Assembly: GCA_024680365.1 (NCBI GenBank)
Contig: JAILCN010000106.1
Location: forward strand, 1-33,679
Direction of reading: 5' to 3'
Origin: Solobacterium sp.
GTDB lineage: Bacteria; Bacillota_I; Bacilli_A; Erysipelotrichales; Erysipelotrichaceae
DNA: 33,679 nt
This document shows positions 22,704-31,306 of this stretch, in pieces; within the stretch, counting starts at the first letter, position 1; every line of letters starts with the position of its first letter. A program made the translations under genes and the position numbers. The notes beneath the pieces were generated by a model. It saw nothing but the letters and a program-made list of their open reading frames with translations, did not search any database and was not told the DNA's origin.

Positions 22704-25643
22704 ATGTTTTTAAAGCGCATTGAAATGCAGGGATTCAAATCCTTTGCGGACCGTACAGTGATCTCATTTGAACACTCCATCACCGGTGTTGTCGGTCCCA
22801 ACGGATGCGGAAAATCAAATATCGCGGATGCCGTGCGCTGGGTTCTCGGCGAACAGAGCGCAAAAAGCATGCGCGGTGAAAAGATGAACGACGTCATCTT
22901 CGCCGGCAGTGCTGACCGCAGAAAAGTCAATATGGCAGAAGTCACGCTGGTATTTGATAATTCCTCACATATACTGAATGACGAAAGAGATGAACTGGAA
23001 GTCACCAGAAGACTGTACCGGGATTCGGGTGACGCGGAATATCTGATCAACAGGACCAATGTAAGACTCAGAGATGTCGTTGAACTGTTCCTTGATACAG
23101 GACTTGGCCGCGACAGCCTGAGCATTATCAGCCAGGGCAATGTCGTTTCCTTCGCGGAAGCCAAACCGTATGAAAGAAGAGGCATCTTTGAGGAAGCCGC
23201 AGGCGTCGCCAAATACAAGAAAAGGAAGATGGAGTCACTGTCCAAACTGGAGCGGACGAGCGCCAATCTGGAACGTTCGCAGGACATTCTTCTCGAACTT
23301 GAGAAACAGGTGTCGCCGCTGAAGCGGCAGGCCCGCAAGGCGGAGATCTACCGGGAAAAGAAGAAACGGCTGGAAGAGATCGAGATCACTGTCCTGGTGC
23401 AGGAGATCGAACAGTTCCAGGCAGATATTGAATCCGCAAAGAAAACACTGTTTGAGATCGAAACACAGACCACAATGTTCAATACGAACATCATGATCAG
23501 TGAGACCAGGATCCAGGACGCCAGAAAAACGATCCGGGAACTGGACAGGCAGATCAATGATCTGCAGGACGAGCTGATGCGCAACTACAGTGACGTACAG
23601 GCGCTGGAAGCCCGTAAAACAGAACTGGATGAAAGAAGAAAATATATTGTCAGCACCGGCAGCAGCGAACAGAAGATCCATGAGATGAGAGATCTTCTGG
23701 ATTCCGCAAAAGTTGAATATGACGACAGAAAAAAGCGGCTTGATACGCTGAACAGTGAGATCAGACTGCTCAGCGAGCGTCTGAATATCGCGGCTCAGGA
23801 GATCGTTGACAAACGGAATGAATATGATCAGGCAGCCGGACGTCTGCGCAGTCTGGAAAACAGAAAGAGCGTCCTCGATCAGCTGATGAAAAATCCGTTC
23901 ACCAGCCAGGCCGGCATCCGTTCCATCATGGACAACCAGAGTTCCCTGAACGGGATCCTCGGTGTTGTCGGTCAGGTCCTGACCGTCGAAAGCGGCTATG
24001 AAGAAGCGATCTCAACGGCTCTCGGCGGAGCGATGAACAACATCGTAACCACCAATGAGCAGGCAGCCCGTGACGCCATCCGGTTCCTGACAAAGAATAT
24101 GAGCGGCCGTGCGACGTTCCTGCCGGTGACCGTCTGCGTTCCCAGATATGTAAGCCGGGAAAGCATGATCATCTGTGAGAACACCAGAGGATTCCTCGGT
24201 ACAGCTTCTGATTTTGTCACCTGCGATCCGAAATTTGATCCTGTCGTTGCGTCGCTGCTTCAGAACGTCCTTGTCACAGATACGATGGAAGCCGGAAACG
24301 AACTTTCTGCGCTGACCAAACGCATGTACAAGATCGTTACGCTGACCGGTGAGGTCATTCACCGCGGCGGCTCCATGACAGGCGGAAAGACAAAACATGA
24401 CGCGAATATCGTCACGATGAAAAAAGAAGCCCAGATGATCAGCGAACAGCTCGATGCCCAGCAGGCCCGTACGGAGATTGCTCGAAGAAACCAGGAAACT
24501 GCAGAACGCACAAGGGAAACGATCTCGATCCAGATCCAGGAAAAACGTTTCTCCGCAGCGGCACTGGAACCTGTCGTGGAAGCCAAGCTGGCCAAGTATG
24601 AGAAGCTGCAGAATGACTATTCACTGCTCAATCCGGAAGGAACTGAAGAAGATACTGACAGCCATGTCGATGAACTTGTCCTGCGGCTGAACAGCGCGTA
24701 TTCCAGACGTGACGAGATCACGAATGAGATCAAAACGAAACGGGAACAGCGTCTTGCGGCAAACCAGGACGCTGACCGGAAAGAAGCACAGCTCAGACAG
24801 ATGCGCAAGGAACTGCAGACTGCCGAAGCAAGCGCCAATGCGATCCGGATCGATCAGAGCCGCATTGAAACAAAACTGGAAAACGATCTGCAGAGACTGG
24901 CTTCAGAATATCAGCTGACATATGAATATGCCAGAACAAAGACCGGTGACATCACATTTGACAACGCCCGGGAAGAAGTCGCGCAGCTTCGCAGCGAGAT
25001 CGAACACCTCGGCAATATCAATATGAACGCTCCGGAAGAATACAACGAAGTAAACGAGCGGTATGAAACGCTGAAGAAGCAGATCGATGAACTGACACAG
25101 AGCAGGGACAAGATCCTTGCGGCCATCGAAGAGATGGACAGCGTCATGAAGAAGCAGTTCAAGGAAATGTTCGACAAGATCAACATTGAGTTCAATGATA
25201 TTTTCCGGAAACTGTACGGCGGCGGCAAGGCTTCGCTGATCCTGCAGGATCCTTCCGATATTCTCAATACCGGAATTGATATCGATGCCCAGCCTCCGGG
25301 AAAGGCAGTTCAGAACAACATGCTGTTCTCAGGCGGTGAAAAGAGCCTGATCGCCTTATGTGTTCTGTTTGCGATCCTGAAAGTCAAGCCGGTACCGCTG
25401 GTCATTCTCGACGAAGTTGAAGCTGCGCTGGATCCGGCCAATGTCGAGCGTTTTGCGCAGTATCTCCACAACTATACCGAACATACGCAGTTCATTGTCG
25501 TAACACACCGGACCGGCACGATGCAGAGCGCGGATGTCCTCTACGGCGTTACGATGCAGCATCAGGGCGTCAGCCAGATGCTGAAGGTTGAACTCAGCGA
25601 AGCGATCACGATGGCGGATCATACAGCGGAGGTGAATGCATGA
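22704..25643 (+). CDS. smc: Chromosome segregation ATPase SMC
   Basis: SMC dimers with ScpA and ScpB organise and segregate the chromosome. The 979-residue protein has Walker A GPNGCGKSN (31-39), a coiled coil to about residue 400, the hinge (about 415-545, with NGILGVVGQVL and GGAMNNIVTT), a second coiled coil, the ABC signature LFSGGEKSLIALC near residue 874 and Walker B LVILDEVEAALD near 900. It is about 200 residues shorter than B. subtilis SMC (1186). The shortage is in the coiled-coil arms; all ATPase motifs are intact. ftsY starts 4 bases inside its end, the usual smc-ftsY order. Confidence 0.96.
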   Translation: MFLKRIEMQGFKSFADRTVISFEHSITGVVGPNGCGKSNIADAVRWVLGEQSAKSMRGEKMNDVIFAGSADRRKVNMAEVTLVFDNSSHILNDERDELEVTRRLYRDSGDAEYLINRTNVRLRDVVELFLDTGLGRDSLSIISQGNVVSFAEAKPYERRGIFEEAAGVAKYKKRKMESLSKLERTSANLERSQDILLELEKQVSPLKRQARKAEIYREKKKRLEEIEITVLVQEIEQFQADIESAKKTLFEIETQTTMFNTNIMISETRIQDARKTIRELDRQINDLQDELMRNYSDVQALEARKTELDERRKYIVSTGSSEQKIHEMRDLLDSAKVEYDDRKKRLDTLNSEIRLLSERLNIAAQEIVDKRNEYDQAAGRLRSLENRKSVLDQLMKNPFTSQAGIRSIMDNQSSLNGILGVVGQVLTVESGYEEAISTALGGAMNNIVTTNEQAARDAIRFLTKNMSGRATFLPVTVCVPRYVSRESMIICENTRGFLGTASDFVTCDPKFDPVVASLLQNVLVTDTMEAGNELSALTKRMYKIVTLTGEVIHRGGSMTGGKTKHDANIVTMKKEAQMISEQLDAQQARTEIARRNQETAERTRETISIQIQEKRFSAAALEPVVEAKLAKYEKLQNDYSLLNPEGTEEDTDSHVDELVLRLNSAYSRRDEITNEIKTKREQRLAANQDADRKEAQLRQMRKELQTAEASANAIRIDQSRIETKLENDLQRLASEYQLTYEYARTKTGDITFDNAREEVAQLRSEIEHLGNINMNAPEEYNEVNERYETLKKQIDELTQSRDKILAAIEEMDSVMKKQFKEMFDKINIEFNDIFRKLYGGGKASLILQDPSDILNTGIDIDAQPPGKAVQNNMLFSGGEKSLIALCVLFAILKVKPVPLVILDEVEAALDPANVERFAQYLHNYTEHTQFIVVTHRTGTMQSADVLYGVTMQHQGVSQMLKVELSEAITMADHTAEVNA

Positions 25644-26608
25644 GTTTTCTCAGCAAGTTAAAAGAAAAGTTTACGAAAAAGGAAGATAAAGCCGTTTATC
25701 TTTCCGGTTTCAAAAAAGCAAAGCAGACATTCGGCGACCAGCTGAATGAAATGAAATACGAGTTCAAGGGTGTCGATGACGACTTCCTGGAACAGCTGAC
25801 GATCATTCTGCTGGAAAGCGATGTCGGCATTGAAACAGCGGATGAGATCTGCGACCGTCTCAAAAAGAAGTGCGATGACTTCCCGTCGCTGACATTCCAC
25901 TGGGCAATGAACTTCCTGATCGAGATCATGAAAGAGATCTATGAAGAAGTGGAAGACACAGACATTGTTTACAACGAGAACGGAACGACGGTCATTCTTC
26001 TGGAAGGCGTCAACGGCTCCGGCAAAACAACAACAGCCGCAAAGCTTGCTCATATGTACATGAAGCAGGGGAAGACGGTTGCCCTGACGGCTGCGGATAC
26101 ATTCCGTGCCGGCGCGATCGATCAGCTTGCGGAATGGGCAGAGCGCCTCAATGTTCCCTGCATCAAAGGACGTGAAAACGGTGATCCGAGCGCTGCCATC
26201 GTTGACGGCTGCCGGTTTGCCAGGGAACACAATATCGACATTCTGCTCTGTGATACAGCCGGACGTCTGCAGAATAAATCCAATCTGATGCAGGAGCTTT
26301 CCAAAATGAACCGCGTGTCCGGCAGAGAGATCGAAGGAGCGCCGCACAATACCTGGCTGGTACTGGACGCAACGACCGGACAGAATGGTCTTGCGCAGGC
26401 ACAGGTATTCGCGGAATCTACATCTTTATCCGGTATTATCCTTACCAAGATGGACGGAACAGCCAAAGGCGGCATCGTTCTTGCCATCAAGCACAAGCTG
26501 CATCTGCCGGTCCTGTTTATCGGCCTTGGCGAGCAGCGTGAAGATCTGAGACCGTTCGATCTGGAAAGCTATCTCTACAGCATCTCAGAAGGTCTCGATT
26601 ATGAATAA
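25640..26608 (+). CDS. ftsY: Signal recognition particle receptor FtsY
   Basis: FtsY is the membrane-associated SRP GTPase receptor that delivers ribosomes to the translocon. The 322-residue protein has a short basic N-terminus, the NG-domain helices, then G1 GVNGSGKTTT, the AADTFRAGAIDQL insertion-box start, G3 DTAGRLQNK, G4 TKMDGTAKGG and the C-terminal GEQREDLRPFD. The acidic A domain of E. coli FtsY is absent, as in many Gram-positives. The ATG overlaps the smc stop (ATGA) and the gene overlaps ylxM by 8 bases. Confidence 0.96.
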   Translation: MSFLSKLKEKFTKKEDKAVYLSGFKKAKQTFGDQLNEMKYEFKGVDDDFLEQLTIILLESDVGIETADEICDRLKKKCDDFPSLTFHWAMNFLIEIMKEIYEEVEDTDIVYNENGTTVILLEGVNGSGKTTTAAKLAHMYMKQGKTVALTAADTFRAGAIDQLAEWAERLNVPCIKGRENGDPSAAIVDGCRFAREHNIDILLCDTAGRLQNKSNLMQELSKMNRVSGREIEGAPHNTWLVLDATTGQNGLAQAQVFAESTSLSGIILTKMDGTAKGGIVLAIKHKLHLPVLFIGLGEQREDLRPFDLESYLYSISEGLDYE

Positions 26609-26918
26609 GAAGCTGTATTATGATATTCTGCTTGGCTTCTACGGAAGTCTTCTGACAGAACGTCAGCAGCGCATCTGTGAGGCATATTTCAGTGAAGATG
26701 AATCGCTTCAGGAAATATCTGAAGAAGAAAATGTGAGCAGAAGCGCTGTATATGATACAGTAAAGACGTGCAGAAGCGAACTGGATCAGTATGAAGAGAA
26801 ACTTCATCTGTACAGTGACAGCAGAAAACGTATGAAATTGTATGAAATGATCCGGAAGGCCGGAAACGAAACCGTTTCTTCGCTCGTGGATCAGCTGATC
26901 AATACCGAAACTGACTAA
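26601..26918 (+). CDS. ylxM: YlxM-like putative DNA-binding protein (UPF0122)
   Basis: The 105-residue protein matches the YlxM/p13 family, which carries a sigma-70 region 4-like helix-turn-helix: LTERQQRICEAYFSED, then EISEEENVSRSAVYD (recognition helix) and an amphipathic C-terminal helix. In streptococci YlxM associates with the SRP system. It usually sits between ftsY and ffh. Here it follows ftsY (8-base overlap), but the next gene is ackA rather than ffh. The weak ribosome site suggests coupling with ftsY translation. Confidence 0.9.
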   Translation: MNKKLYYDILLGFYGSLLTERQQRICEAYFSEDESLQEISEEENVSRSAVYDTVKTCRSELDQYEEKLHLYSDSRKRMKLYEMIRKAGNETVSSLVDQLINTETD

Positions 26919-26928
26919 GGAGGATAAT

Positions 26929-28125
26929 ATGAGTAAGGTAATTTCAGTCAATTCAGGTTCTTCATCTTTAAAGTTTCAGCTGTTTGACATGCCCAGTGAA
27001 ACTGTCCTTACAAGCGGACAGGCTGAGCGTATCGGACAGAAAATGGGAGCATTCACCATTAAGTACAATGGCGAAAAGAAAACGACAGAACTCCCTCTGC
27101 CGGATCACAAGGCAGCAGTAGACATTCTTCTGAAGAGTCTGACAGAACTCGGAATCGTCGAGAGTCTTGATGAGATCAAGGGTGCCGGACACAGAATCGT
27201 CCAGGGCGGCGCTTACTTCAGCGAATCTGTGATCGTTGATGAAGATGTAGAAGCAAAGGTAGACGAACTGTGCGAACTCGCACCGCTTCATAATCCTGCC
27301 CATCTGGTTTGCTACAGAGCTTTCAAAGAAGCTCTGCCGCAGATCGGACACGTATTTGTATTTGACACAGCATTCCATCAGACAATGGGTCCTGAGAGCT
27401 ATCTGTTCCCGGTACCGTATGACTGGTATACACAGTACAAGATCCGCAGATACGGCGCACACGGCACATCTCACTGGTATGTCAACAGACGTGCAGCTGA
27501 ACTGATGGGCAAGCCTGTCGAAGATCTGAACATGATCACATGCCATCTCGGCAACGGTGCTTCCATTTCCGCGATCAGAGGCGGCAAAGTCATCAACACT
27601 TCCATGGGTCTGACACCGCTCGGCGGCATCATGATGGGAACACGTTCCGGTGATATCGATCCGACAGTTGTCTTCTACATGATGAAGAAACTGGAATGCA
27701 CACCGGATGAGATGGATACATTCCTGAACAAACGTTCCGGCATGCTCGGCGTTTCCGGCATCAGCTCTGACGCCAGAGACATCCAGGCTGCTTATGAACA
27801 GAACAATGAACGTGCTGTTCTGACTGTCAATCTGTATCAGAACCGCGTTGTCAACGTTGTCGGCGGCTATTATATGCAGCTCGGTCAGGTCGATGCGATG
27901 GTCTTCACAGCCGGCCTTGGCGAAAACGACGCAGCAACACGTGAAAGGATCCTGAAAGGTCTTGAAAAGGGCATGGGCCTGAGCATTGACTATGACCTCA
28001 ACAAGCAGATCCACGGCAAGGAAGCCCTGATCTCCAAGCCGGATTCCAAGATCGCTGTTTATATCATCCCGACAAACGAAGAGCTGGTAATTGCCCGCGA
28101 CACGGTCAGACTGCTTGGTCTGTGA
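26929..28125 (+). CDS. ackA: Acetate kinase
   Basis: AckA converts acetyl phosphate and ADP to acetate and ATP, the energy-yielding end of mixed-acid fermentation. The 398-residue protein has the family start VISVNSGSSSLKFQLF, DTAFHQTMGPESYLFPVPYDW, HLGNGASISAI and GTRSGDIDPTV. A strong AAGGAGG site precedes the ATG, and 10 bases separate it from ylxM. No phosphotransacetylase gene is in the window. No promoter is obvious in that short gap, so it may be expressed from the smc transcript or an internal promoter. Confidence 0.98.
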   Translation: MSKVISVNSGSSSLKFQLFDMPSETVLTSGQAERIGQKMGAFTIKYNGEKKTTELPLPDHKAAVDILLKSLTELGIVESLDEIKGAGHRIVQGGAYFSESVIVDEDVEAKVDELCELAPLHNPAHLVCYRAFKEALPQIGHVFVFDTAFHQTMGPESYLFPVPYDWYTQYKIRRYGAHGTSHWYVNRRAAELMGKPVEDLNMITCHLGNGASISAIRGGKVINTSMGLTPLGGIMMGTRSGDIDPTVVFYMMKKLECTPDEMDTFLNKRSGMLGVSGISSDARDIQAAYEQNNERAVLTVNLYQNRVVNVVGGYYMQLGQVDAMVFTAGLGENDAATRERILKGLEKGMGLSIDYDLNKQIHGKEALISKPDSKIAVYIIPTNEELVIARDTVRLLGL

Positions 28126-29060
28126 GCCGCTTCAGCGAGTTTACCCAGCTGATCAGAGATCATCAGATCATTACGATATTCCGTCATTCAAGACCGGACT
28201 GTGACGCTTCAGGCTCGCAGTTCGGTCTTAAAAACTGGATCGAAGAAAACTTTCCGGAAAAAACAGTGCTGGCGGCAGGGGAAGAGACCTGTTCGCAGGG
28301 GAGTTTTCCTTCTTCTGATCCGCTGGATGACGATACGATCAGAAAGAGCATCGCTTTTGTTCTCGATACTGCAAATACTGACCGAATCGATGACAAACGT
28401 GCAATGCAGGCAAAGCTGGTGATCAAGATCGATCATCATCCTGACAGAGAGCCGTTCGGTGACTTCAGCTATGTTGATCCTGAGGCCGCAGCTGTCTGTC
28501 AGATCCTGACGGAGTGGCTTACGTCAGAAAAAGATTATAAACTTTCTGACAAAACAGCAAAATATCTGTATTCCGGGCTGTTAACAGATACGTTATGCTT
28601 CCGGACTTCCAATACGACCGCAGCAACATTAAAAGCCGCAGCAACGCTTGCAGATACCGGGATCGACATACCTGGCATCAACCGTGAGCTGTTTGACGTC
28701 TCTGTCAATGAGTTCAATTTCGGCAATTATATCAGGACGCACGCTCAATTATGTGATGACACAGCGATCGTTGTATTAACGAATAATGACCTGGAACAAT
28801 GGAAGATCAGCGGTTCTGATGCAAGAAACCACATTGATGAGATCGGCCACATCAGAGAAATGAAAGTCTGGGCAGTCTTTACAGAAACGGCAGACGGCGC
28901 AATGTATGACGGATCACTCAGATCCAAATATGCGGCAGTCAACGAGATCGCCGCTAGATACAACGGCGGCGGACACCGCAATGCTGCCGGCGTCAAAAAC
29001 ATGACTCCGCAGCAGCTTCAGGAAATCATCATTGAGCTGAAGAACGCGGCCAGGTCGTAA
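28122..29060 (+). CDS. nrnA: DHH-family phosphoesterase, NrnA-like (nanoRNase/pAp phosphatase)
   Basis: NrnA-type enzymes degrade 2-5 nt RNA and in some bacteria also dephosphorylate pAp. The 312-residue protein has HSRPDCDASGSQ (motif I, His22, Asp26, Asp28), LDTANTDR with Asp82, IDHHPD (104-107, the DHH motif) and a C-terminal DHHA1 domain with GGGHRNAAG. The architecture could also fit a c-di-AMP phosphodiesterase of DhhP type; the short length without PAS or GGDEF domains leaves both open. The GTG start overlaps the ackA TGA, so translation is coupled. No ribosome-binding site of its own is evident. Confidence 0.88.
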   Translation: MSRFSEFTQLIRDHQIITIFRHSRPDCDASGSQFGLKNWIEENFPEKTVLAAGEETCSQGSFPSSDPLDDDTIRKSIAFVLDTANTDRIDDKRAMQAKLVIKIDHHPDREPFGDFSYVDPEAAAVCQILTEWLTSEKDYKLSDKTAKYLYSGLLTDTLCFRTSNTTAATLKAAATLADTGIDIPGINRELFDVSVNEFNFGNYIRTHAQLCDDTAIVVLTNNDLEQWKISGSDARNHIDEIGHIREMKVWAVFTETADGAMYDGSLRSKYAAVNEIAARYNGGGHRNAAGVKNMTPQQLQEIIIELKNAARS

Positions 29061-29097
29061 ATGACTGTACAGACAGACATGTGATTTTTTCACAATA

Positions 29098-29143
29098 TCT
29101 GATATGTGAATGAAAATACTTTTCACACATGATTGTTATCAGA
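29098..29143. repeat. Nested imperfect hairpin in the AT-rich region after nrnA
   Basis: TCTGATA (29098-29104) pairs with TATCAGA (29137-29143). Inside it TGTG-AA-TGAAAA pairs with TTTTCACACA around a TAC loop. A smaller stem-loop TGTGA/TCACA (29080-29094) precedes it. No T-run follows, so it is not a standard terminator. Confidence 0.5.
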
Positions 29144-29146
29144 TCT

Positions 29147-29174
29147 TTGATATATGATGACAGTTGCATGTAAT
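29147..29174 (+). promoter_or_regulatory. Possible promoter for the 29206 gene
   Basis: TTGATA (29147-29152) and TGTAAT (29169-29174) are 16 bp apart, each close to consensus. The surrounding sequence is very AT-rich, so chance matches are likely. Confidence 0.4.
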
Positions 29175-29205
29175 CAATCTATACAACATTAAAGGCTGAC
29201 TGAAT

Positions 29206-29487
29206 ATGTTTGATATTATTTTTGAGATCCTGTTTGATTTACTGATTGAAGGCTCACTGGAAGCAGCTCAGAGCAGACGTGTGCCAATGCCGTTAAGAAT
29301 CGTACTGCTTGGTATACTGATTGCGATCTACGGCGGGATATTGTATGTCATTGTCAGTATTGCCATAGAACATAAAAGTGCAGTGGCTTGGATCATCGCA
29401 GTATTATATGTGGTGTTCGCCGGTCTGTTTATCAGAAAGAAATACCAGGAATACAAAAGCAGAAAATCACGGGATACAATTCAGTAA
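29206..29487 (+). CDS. Small two-helix membrane protein of unknown function
   Basis: I do not recognise this 93-residue protein. It has an acidic, hydrophobic N-terminal helix (IIFEILFDLLIEGSLEAA), a short basic turn (QSRRVPMPLR), then two membrane segments (about 30-52 and 58-75) separated by a charged turn (EHKS) and a strongly basic C-terminus (RKKYQEYKSRKSR). That pattern predicts the C-terminus in the cytoplasm. AAAGG lies about 10 bases before the ATG. A bidirectional terminator follows, so it is a single-gene unit. Toxin-like or phage-holin functions are possible but nothing supports them. Confidence 0.6.
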   Translation: MFDIIFEILFDLLIEGSLEAAQSRRVPMPLRIVLLGILIAIYGGILYVIVSIAIEHKSAVAWIIAVLYVVFAGLFIRKKYQEYKSRKSRDTIQ

Positions 29488-29515
29488 CAATTTATTTAAA
29501 TCTTCACAAATAAAG

Positions 29516-29539
29516 AAAGCCGGCATACAACCGGCTTTT
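29516..29539. terminator. Bidirectional terminator between the 29206 gene and the GH13 gene
   Basis: AAAGCCGG (29516-29523) pairs with CCGGCTTT (29531-29538) across a 7-nt loop, with TTTTA on the plus side and a TTTCTTTATTT tail on the minus side. It can serve both convergent genes; the minus gene stops 87 bases away. Confidence 0.8.
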
Positions 29540-29624
29540 ATACTGATTATATCTATTACTTCGCATAATGTATGTTATGCGATTTTTGTAAATGTGCTTT
29601 TTCTGTGTGGAAAACAGGACACTC

Positions 29625-31202
29625 CTACCGGAAGCTTCTGACCCAGTTCAGCAGTGAGTCACGGTAGACATTTTCCATGACATCCTGCTTCATGCGGTCT
29701 GTCAGCGGACCGTTCAGAGACATCTTGTACAGTATCTCTGCCTGCAGTTCTTCGATCGTCATTTCTTCATAGGGCTTCTGATGGCTGCTGCGTTCCGGGA
29801 GAGGTTTTTCTTCTTTCCTGACAGGCGGTTCTTTTGGCACTGCCGGTTTTTGAACTGGAGTCGGTGCTGTCCCCTTCTGCTCTTCCCCTTCAGGAAGCCA
29901 TATTTCGCCGTCTGAGCCATCGACCGTAATTTCCAGTATTCCATTCGCCGGAACGCATTTCATGCCGCTCAGGGCTCCTGTGAACGTACAGGAGAGTTCT
30001 GTACGGATATGGAATGTTTCCGGCTGTTCTGTATTGGTAACAGTGATGACGGCATTGCCTCTGGAATACGCATATCTTGTTGTTGTCAGTTCCAGTTCTT
30101 TATATTCGCCGTACGAAAGATCAGGACAGCCGCAGCGGGTCTTTGCCAGTGAAGTGATCAGCGGCAGGTAATCAGAATAATTCATCTTCAGCAGATCGAG
30201 GTCCAGGCAGGGACGGATCGACGCATCTGAATATCTCTGCTTTTTTCCTTCCACTGCAAATTCCGAGCCATAGTAAATTGAAGGGATCCCGGGCAGTGTA
30301 TACAGAAGAACAAGCAGCGGAACATAGTTCGATCTGTCATGCAGTCTTGTAATGATCCTTTCTGTATCATGGTTGTCAGCGAAGTTATACAGCTCATTCC
30401 GGATGCCCATCTGTTCCTGACGGCGGATCGTATGCGCGATCTCAAAATAGTTGTGTTCATTATGAGCACTGTAGAGCGCTTTATGCAGAGCGTAATTCGT
30501 GACGGAATGCAGCGTGGACGGGTTGACCCACCTGTTATATTCTCCGTGGATCACTTCCCCCATCAGCCAGAAATCTTCTTTCAAAGGTCCTGTTGTTTCT
30601 CTCATGATCTGCATAAAACGCATGTCAAGCACATCCGCAGTATCCAGACGCAGACCGTCAATATCAAATTCACTGACCCAGAACCGGATGGTATCCATGT
30701 GATACGCAATGACATCCGGATTCTTCAGATTCAGTTTCGCAAGCAGATTGTATCCGCCCCAGTTGTCATATGAAAATCCATCGTGATATTCATTGTCTCC
30801 CTGGAAATTCACATTGCAGTACCAGCTGAGATACTGAGAATTCTCCCGGTTTTTCAATATATCCCGGAATGCGAAGAAATCCCTTCCGGTATGATTGAAT
30901 ACAGCGTCCAGAATGACTCTGATCCTTTTTTCATGACAATATGCAACAAATTCCTTCAGATCTTCATTTGTCCCGAGCCGGCTGTCTGTTTTTCTGTAGT
31001 CGGTCGTTTCATAGCCGTGTCCCACAGATTCAAACAGCGGTCCGATATACAGTGCCGTGCATCCGATCTTGCTGATATGATCGATCCAGGGCCAGAGTTC
31101 CCGGATCCTTGAGACCGGTTTGCCATATTTGTTCTTTTTAGGCGCTCCGAGAAGACCGAGCGGATAAATATGATAAAAAATCGCTTCCTGATACCAAGTC
31201 AC
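29625..31202 (-). CDS. GH13 alpha-amylase-family glycoside hydrolase with extra C-terminal segment
   Basis: The 525-residue protein has all GH13 regions: DAVFNH (99-104), GLRLDTAD with nucleophile Asp187, acid/base Glu216 in GEVIHGE, and NHD with Asp279. There is no signal peptide, so it acts in the cytoplasm, probably on imported maltodextrins. A beta-sandwich domain follows to about residue 445. After it comes a Pro/Lys/Glu-rich linker (about 447-485) and about 40 helical residues beginning MTIEELQAEI, which are not standard in GH13. The start is GTG; the opening residues WYQEAIFYHIYPLG are the normal family start, and GGAG lies 10 bases upstream. It lies alone between terminators. Exact specificity is not resolved. 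Confidence 0.9.
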   Translation of the reverse strand: MTWYQEAIFYHIYPLGLLGAPKKNKYGKPVSRIRELWPWIDHISKIGCTALYIGPLFESVGHGYETTDYRKTDSRLGTNEDLKEFVAYCHEKRIRVILDAVFNHTGRDFFAFRDILKNRENSQYLSWYCNVNFQGDNEYHDGFSYDNWGGYNLLAKLNLKNPDVIAYHMDTIRFWVSEFDIDGLRLDTADVLDMRFMQIMRETTGPLKEDFWLMGEVIHGEYNRWVNPSTLHSVTNYALHKALYSAHNEHNYFEIAHTIRRQEQMGIRNELYNFADNHDTERIITRLHDRSNYVPLLVLLYTLPGIPSIYYGSEFAVEGKKQRYSDASIRPCLDLDLLKMNYSDYLPLITSLAKTRCGCPDLSYGEYKELELTTTRYAYSRGNAVITVTNTEQPETFHIRTELSCTFTGALSGMKCVPANGILEITVDGSDGEIWLPEGEEQKGTAPTPVQKPAVPKEPPVRKEEKPLPERSSHQKPYEEMTIEELQAEILYKMSLNGPLTDRMKQDVMENVYRDSLLNWVRSFR

Positions 31203-31270
31203 AATACATTTACTCCATTCATATGATGCTATTTTACTCTATCTCTGCACTAAAAAAATGACTTGTATTT

Positions 31271-31297
31271 AAAAAAGAACCTGATTTTGATCAGGTC
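31271..31297 (-). terminator. Terminator after the DUF3472 gene
   Basis: On the minus strand ACCTGAT and ATCAGGT (31279-31285 and 31290-31296) form a 7-bp stem with a 4-nt loop, followed by TTCTTTTTT. It starts close to the stop of the 31307 gene. Confidence 0.85.
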
Positions 31298-31306
31298 CTC
31301 TTTGTT

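Noticed and set aside
26968-28014. A 348-codon open frame opposite ackA, and similar ones opposite mnmA (5701-6555) and recD2 (7536-8402)
   Set aside because: Each lies fully inside a confidently identified gene and shows no family motifs or ribosome-binding site.
29080-29127. TGTGA...TCACA pairs resembling CRP/FNR sites
   Set aside because: The spacers are 5 and 13 bases instead of 6, and the sequence is better explained as hairpin arms in an AT-rich stretch.
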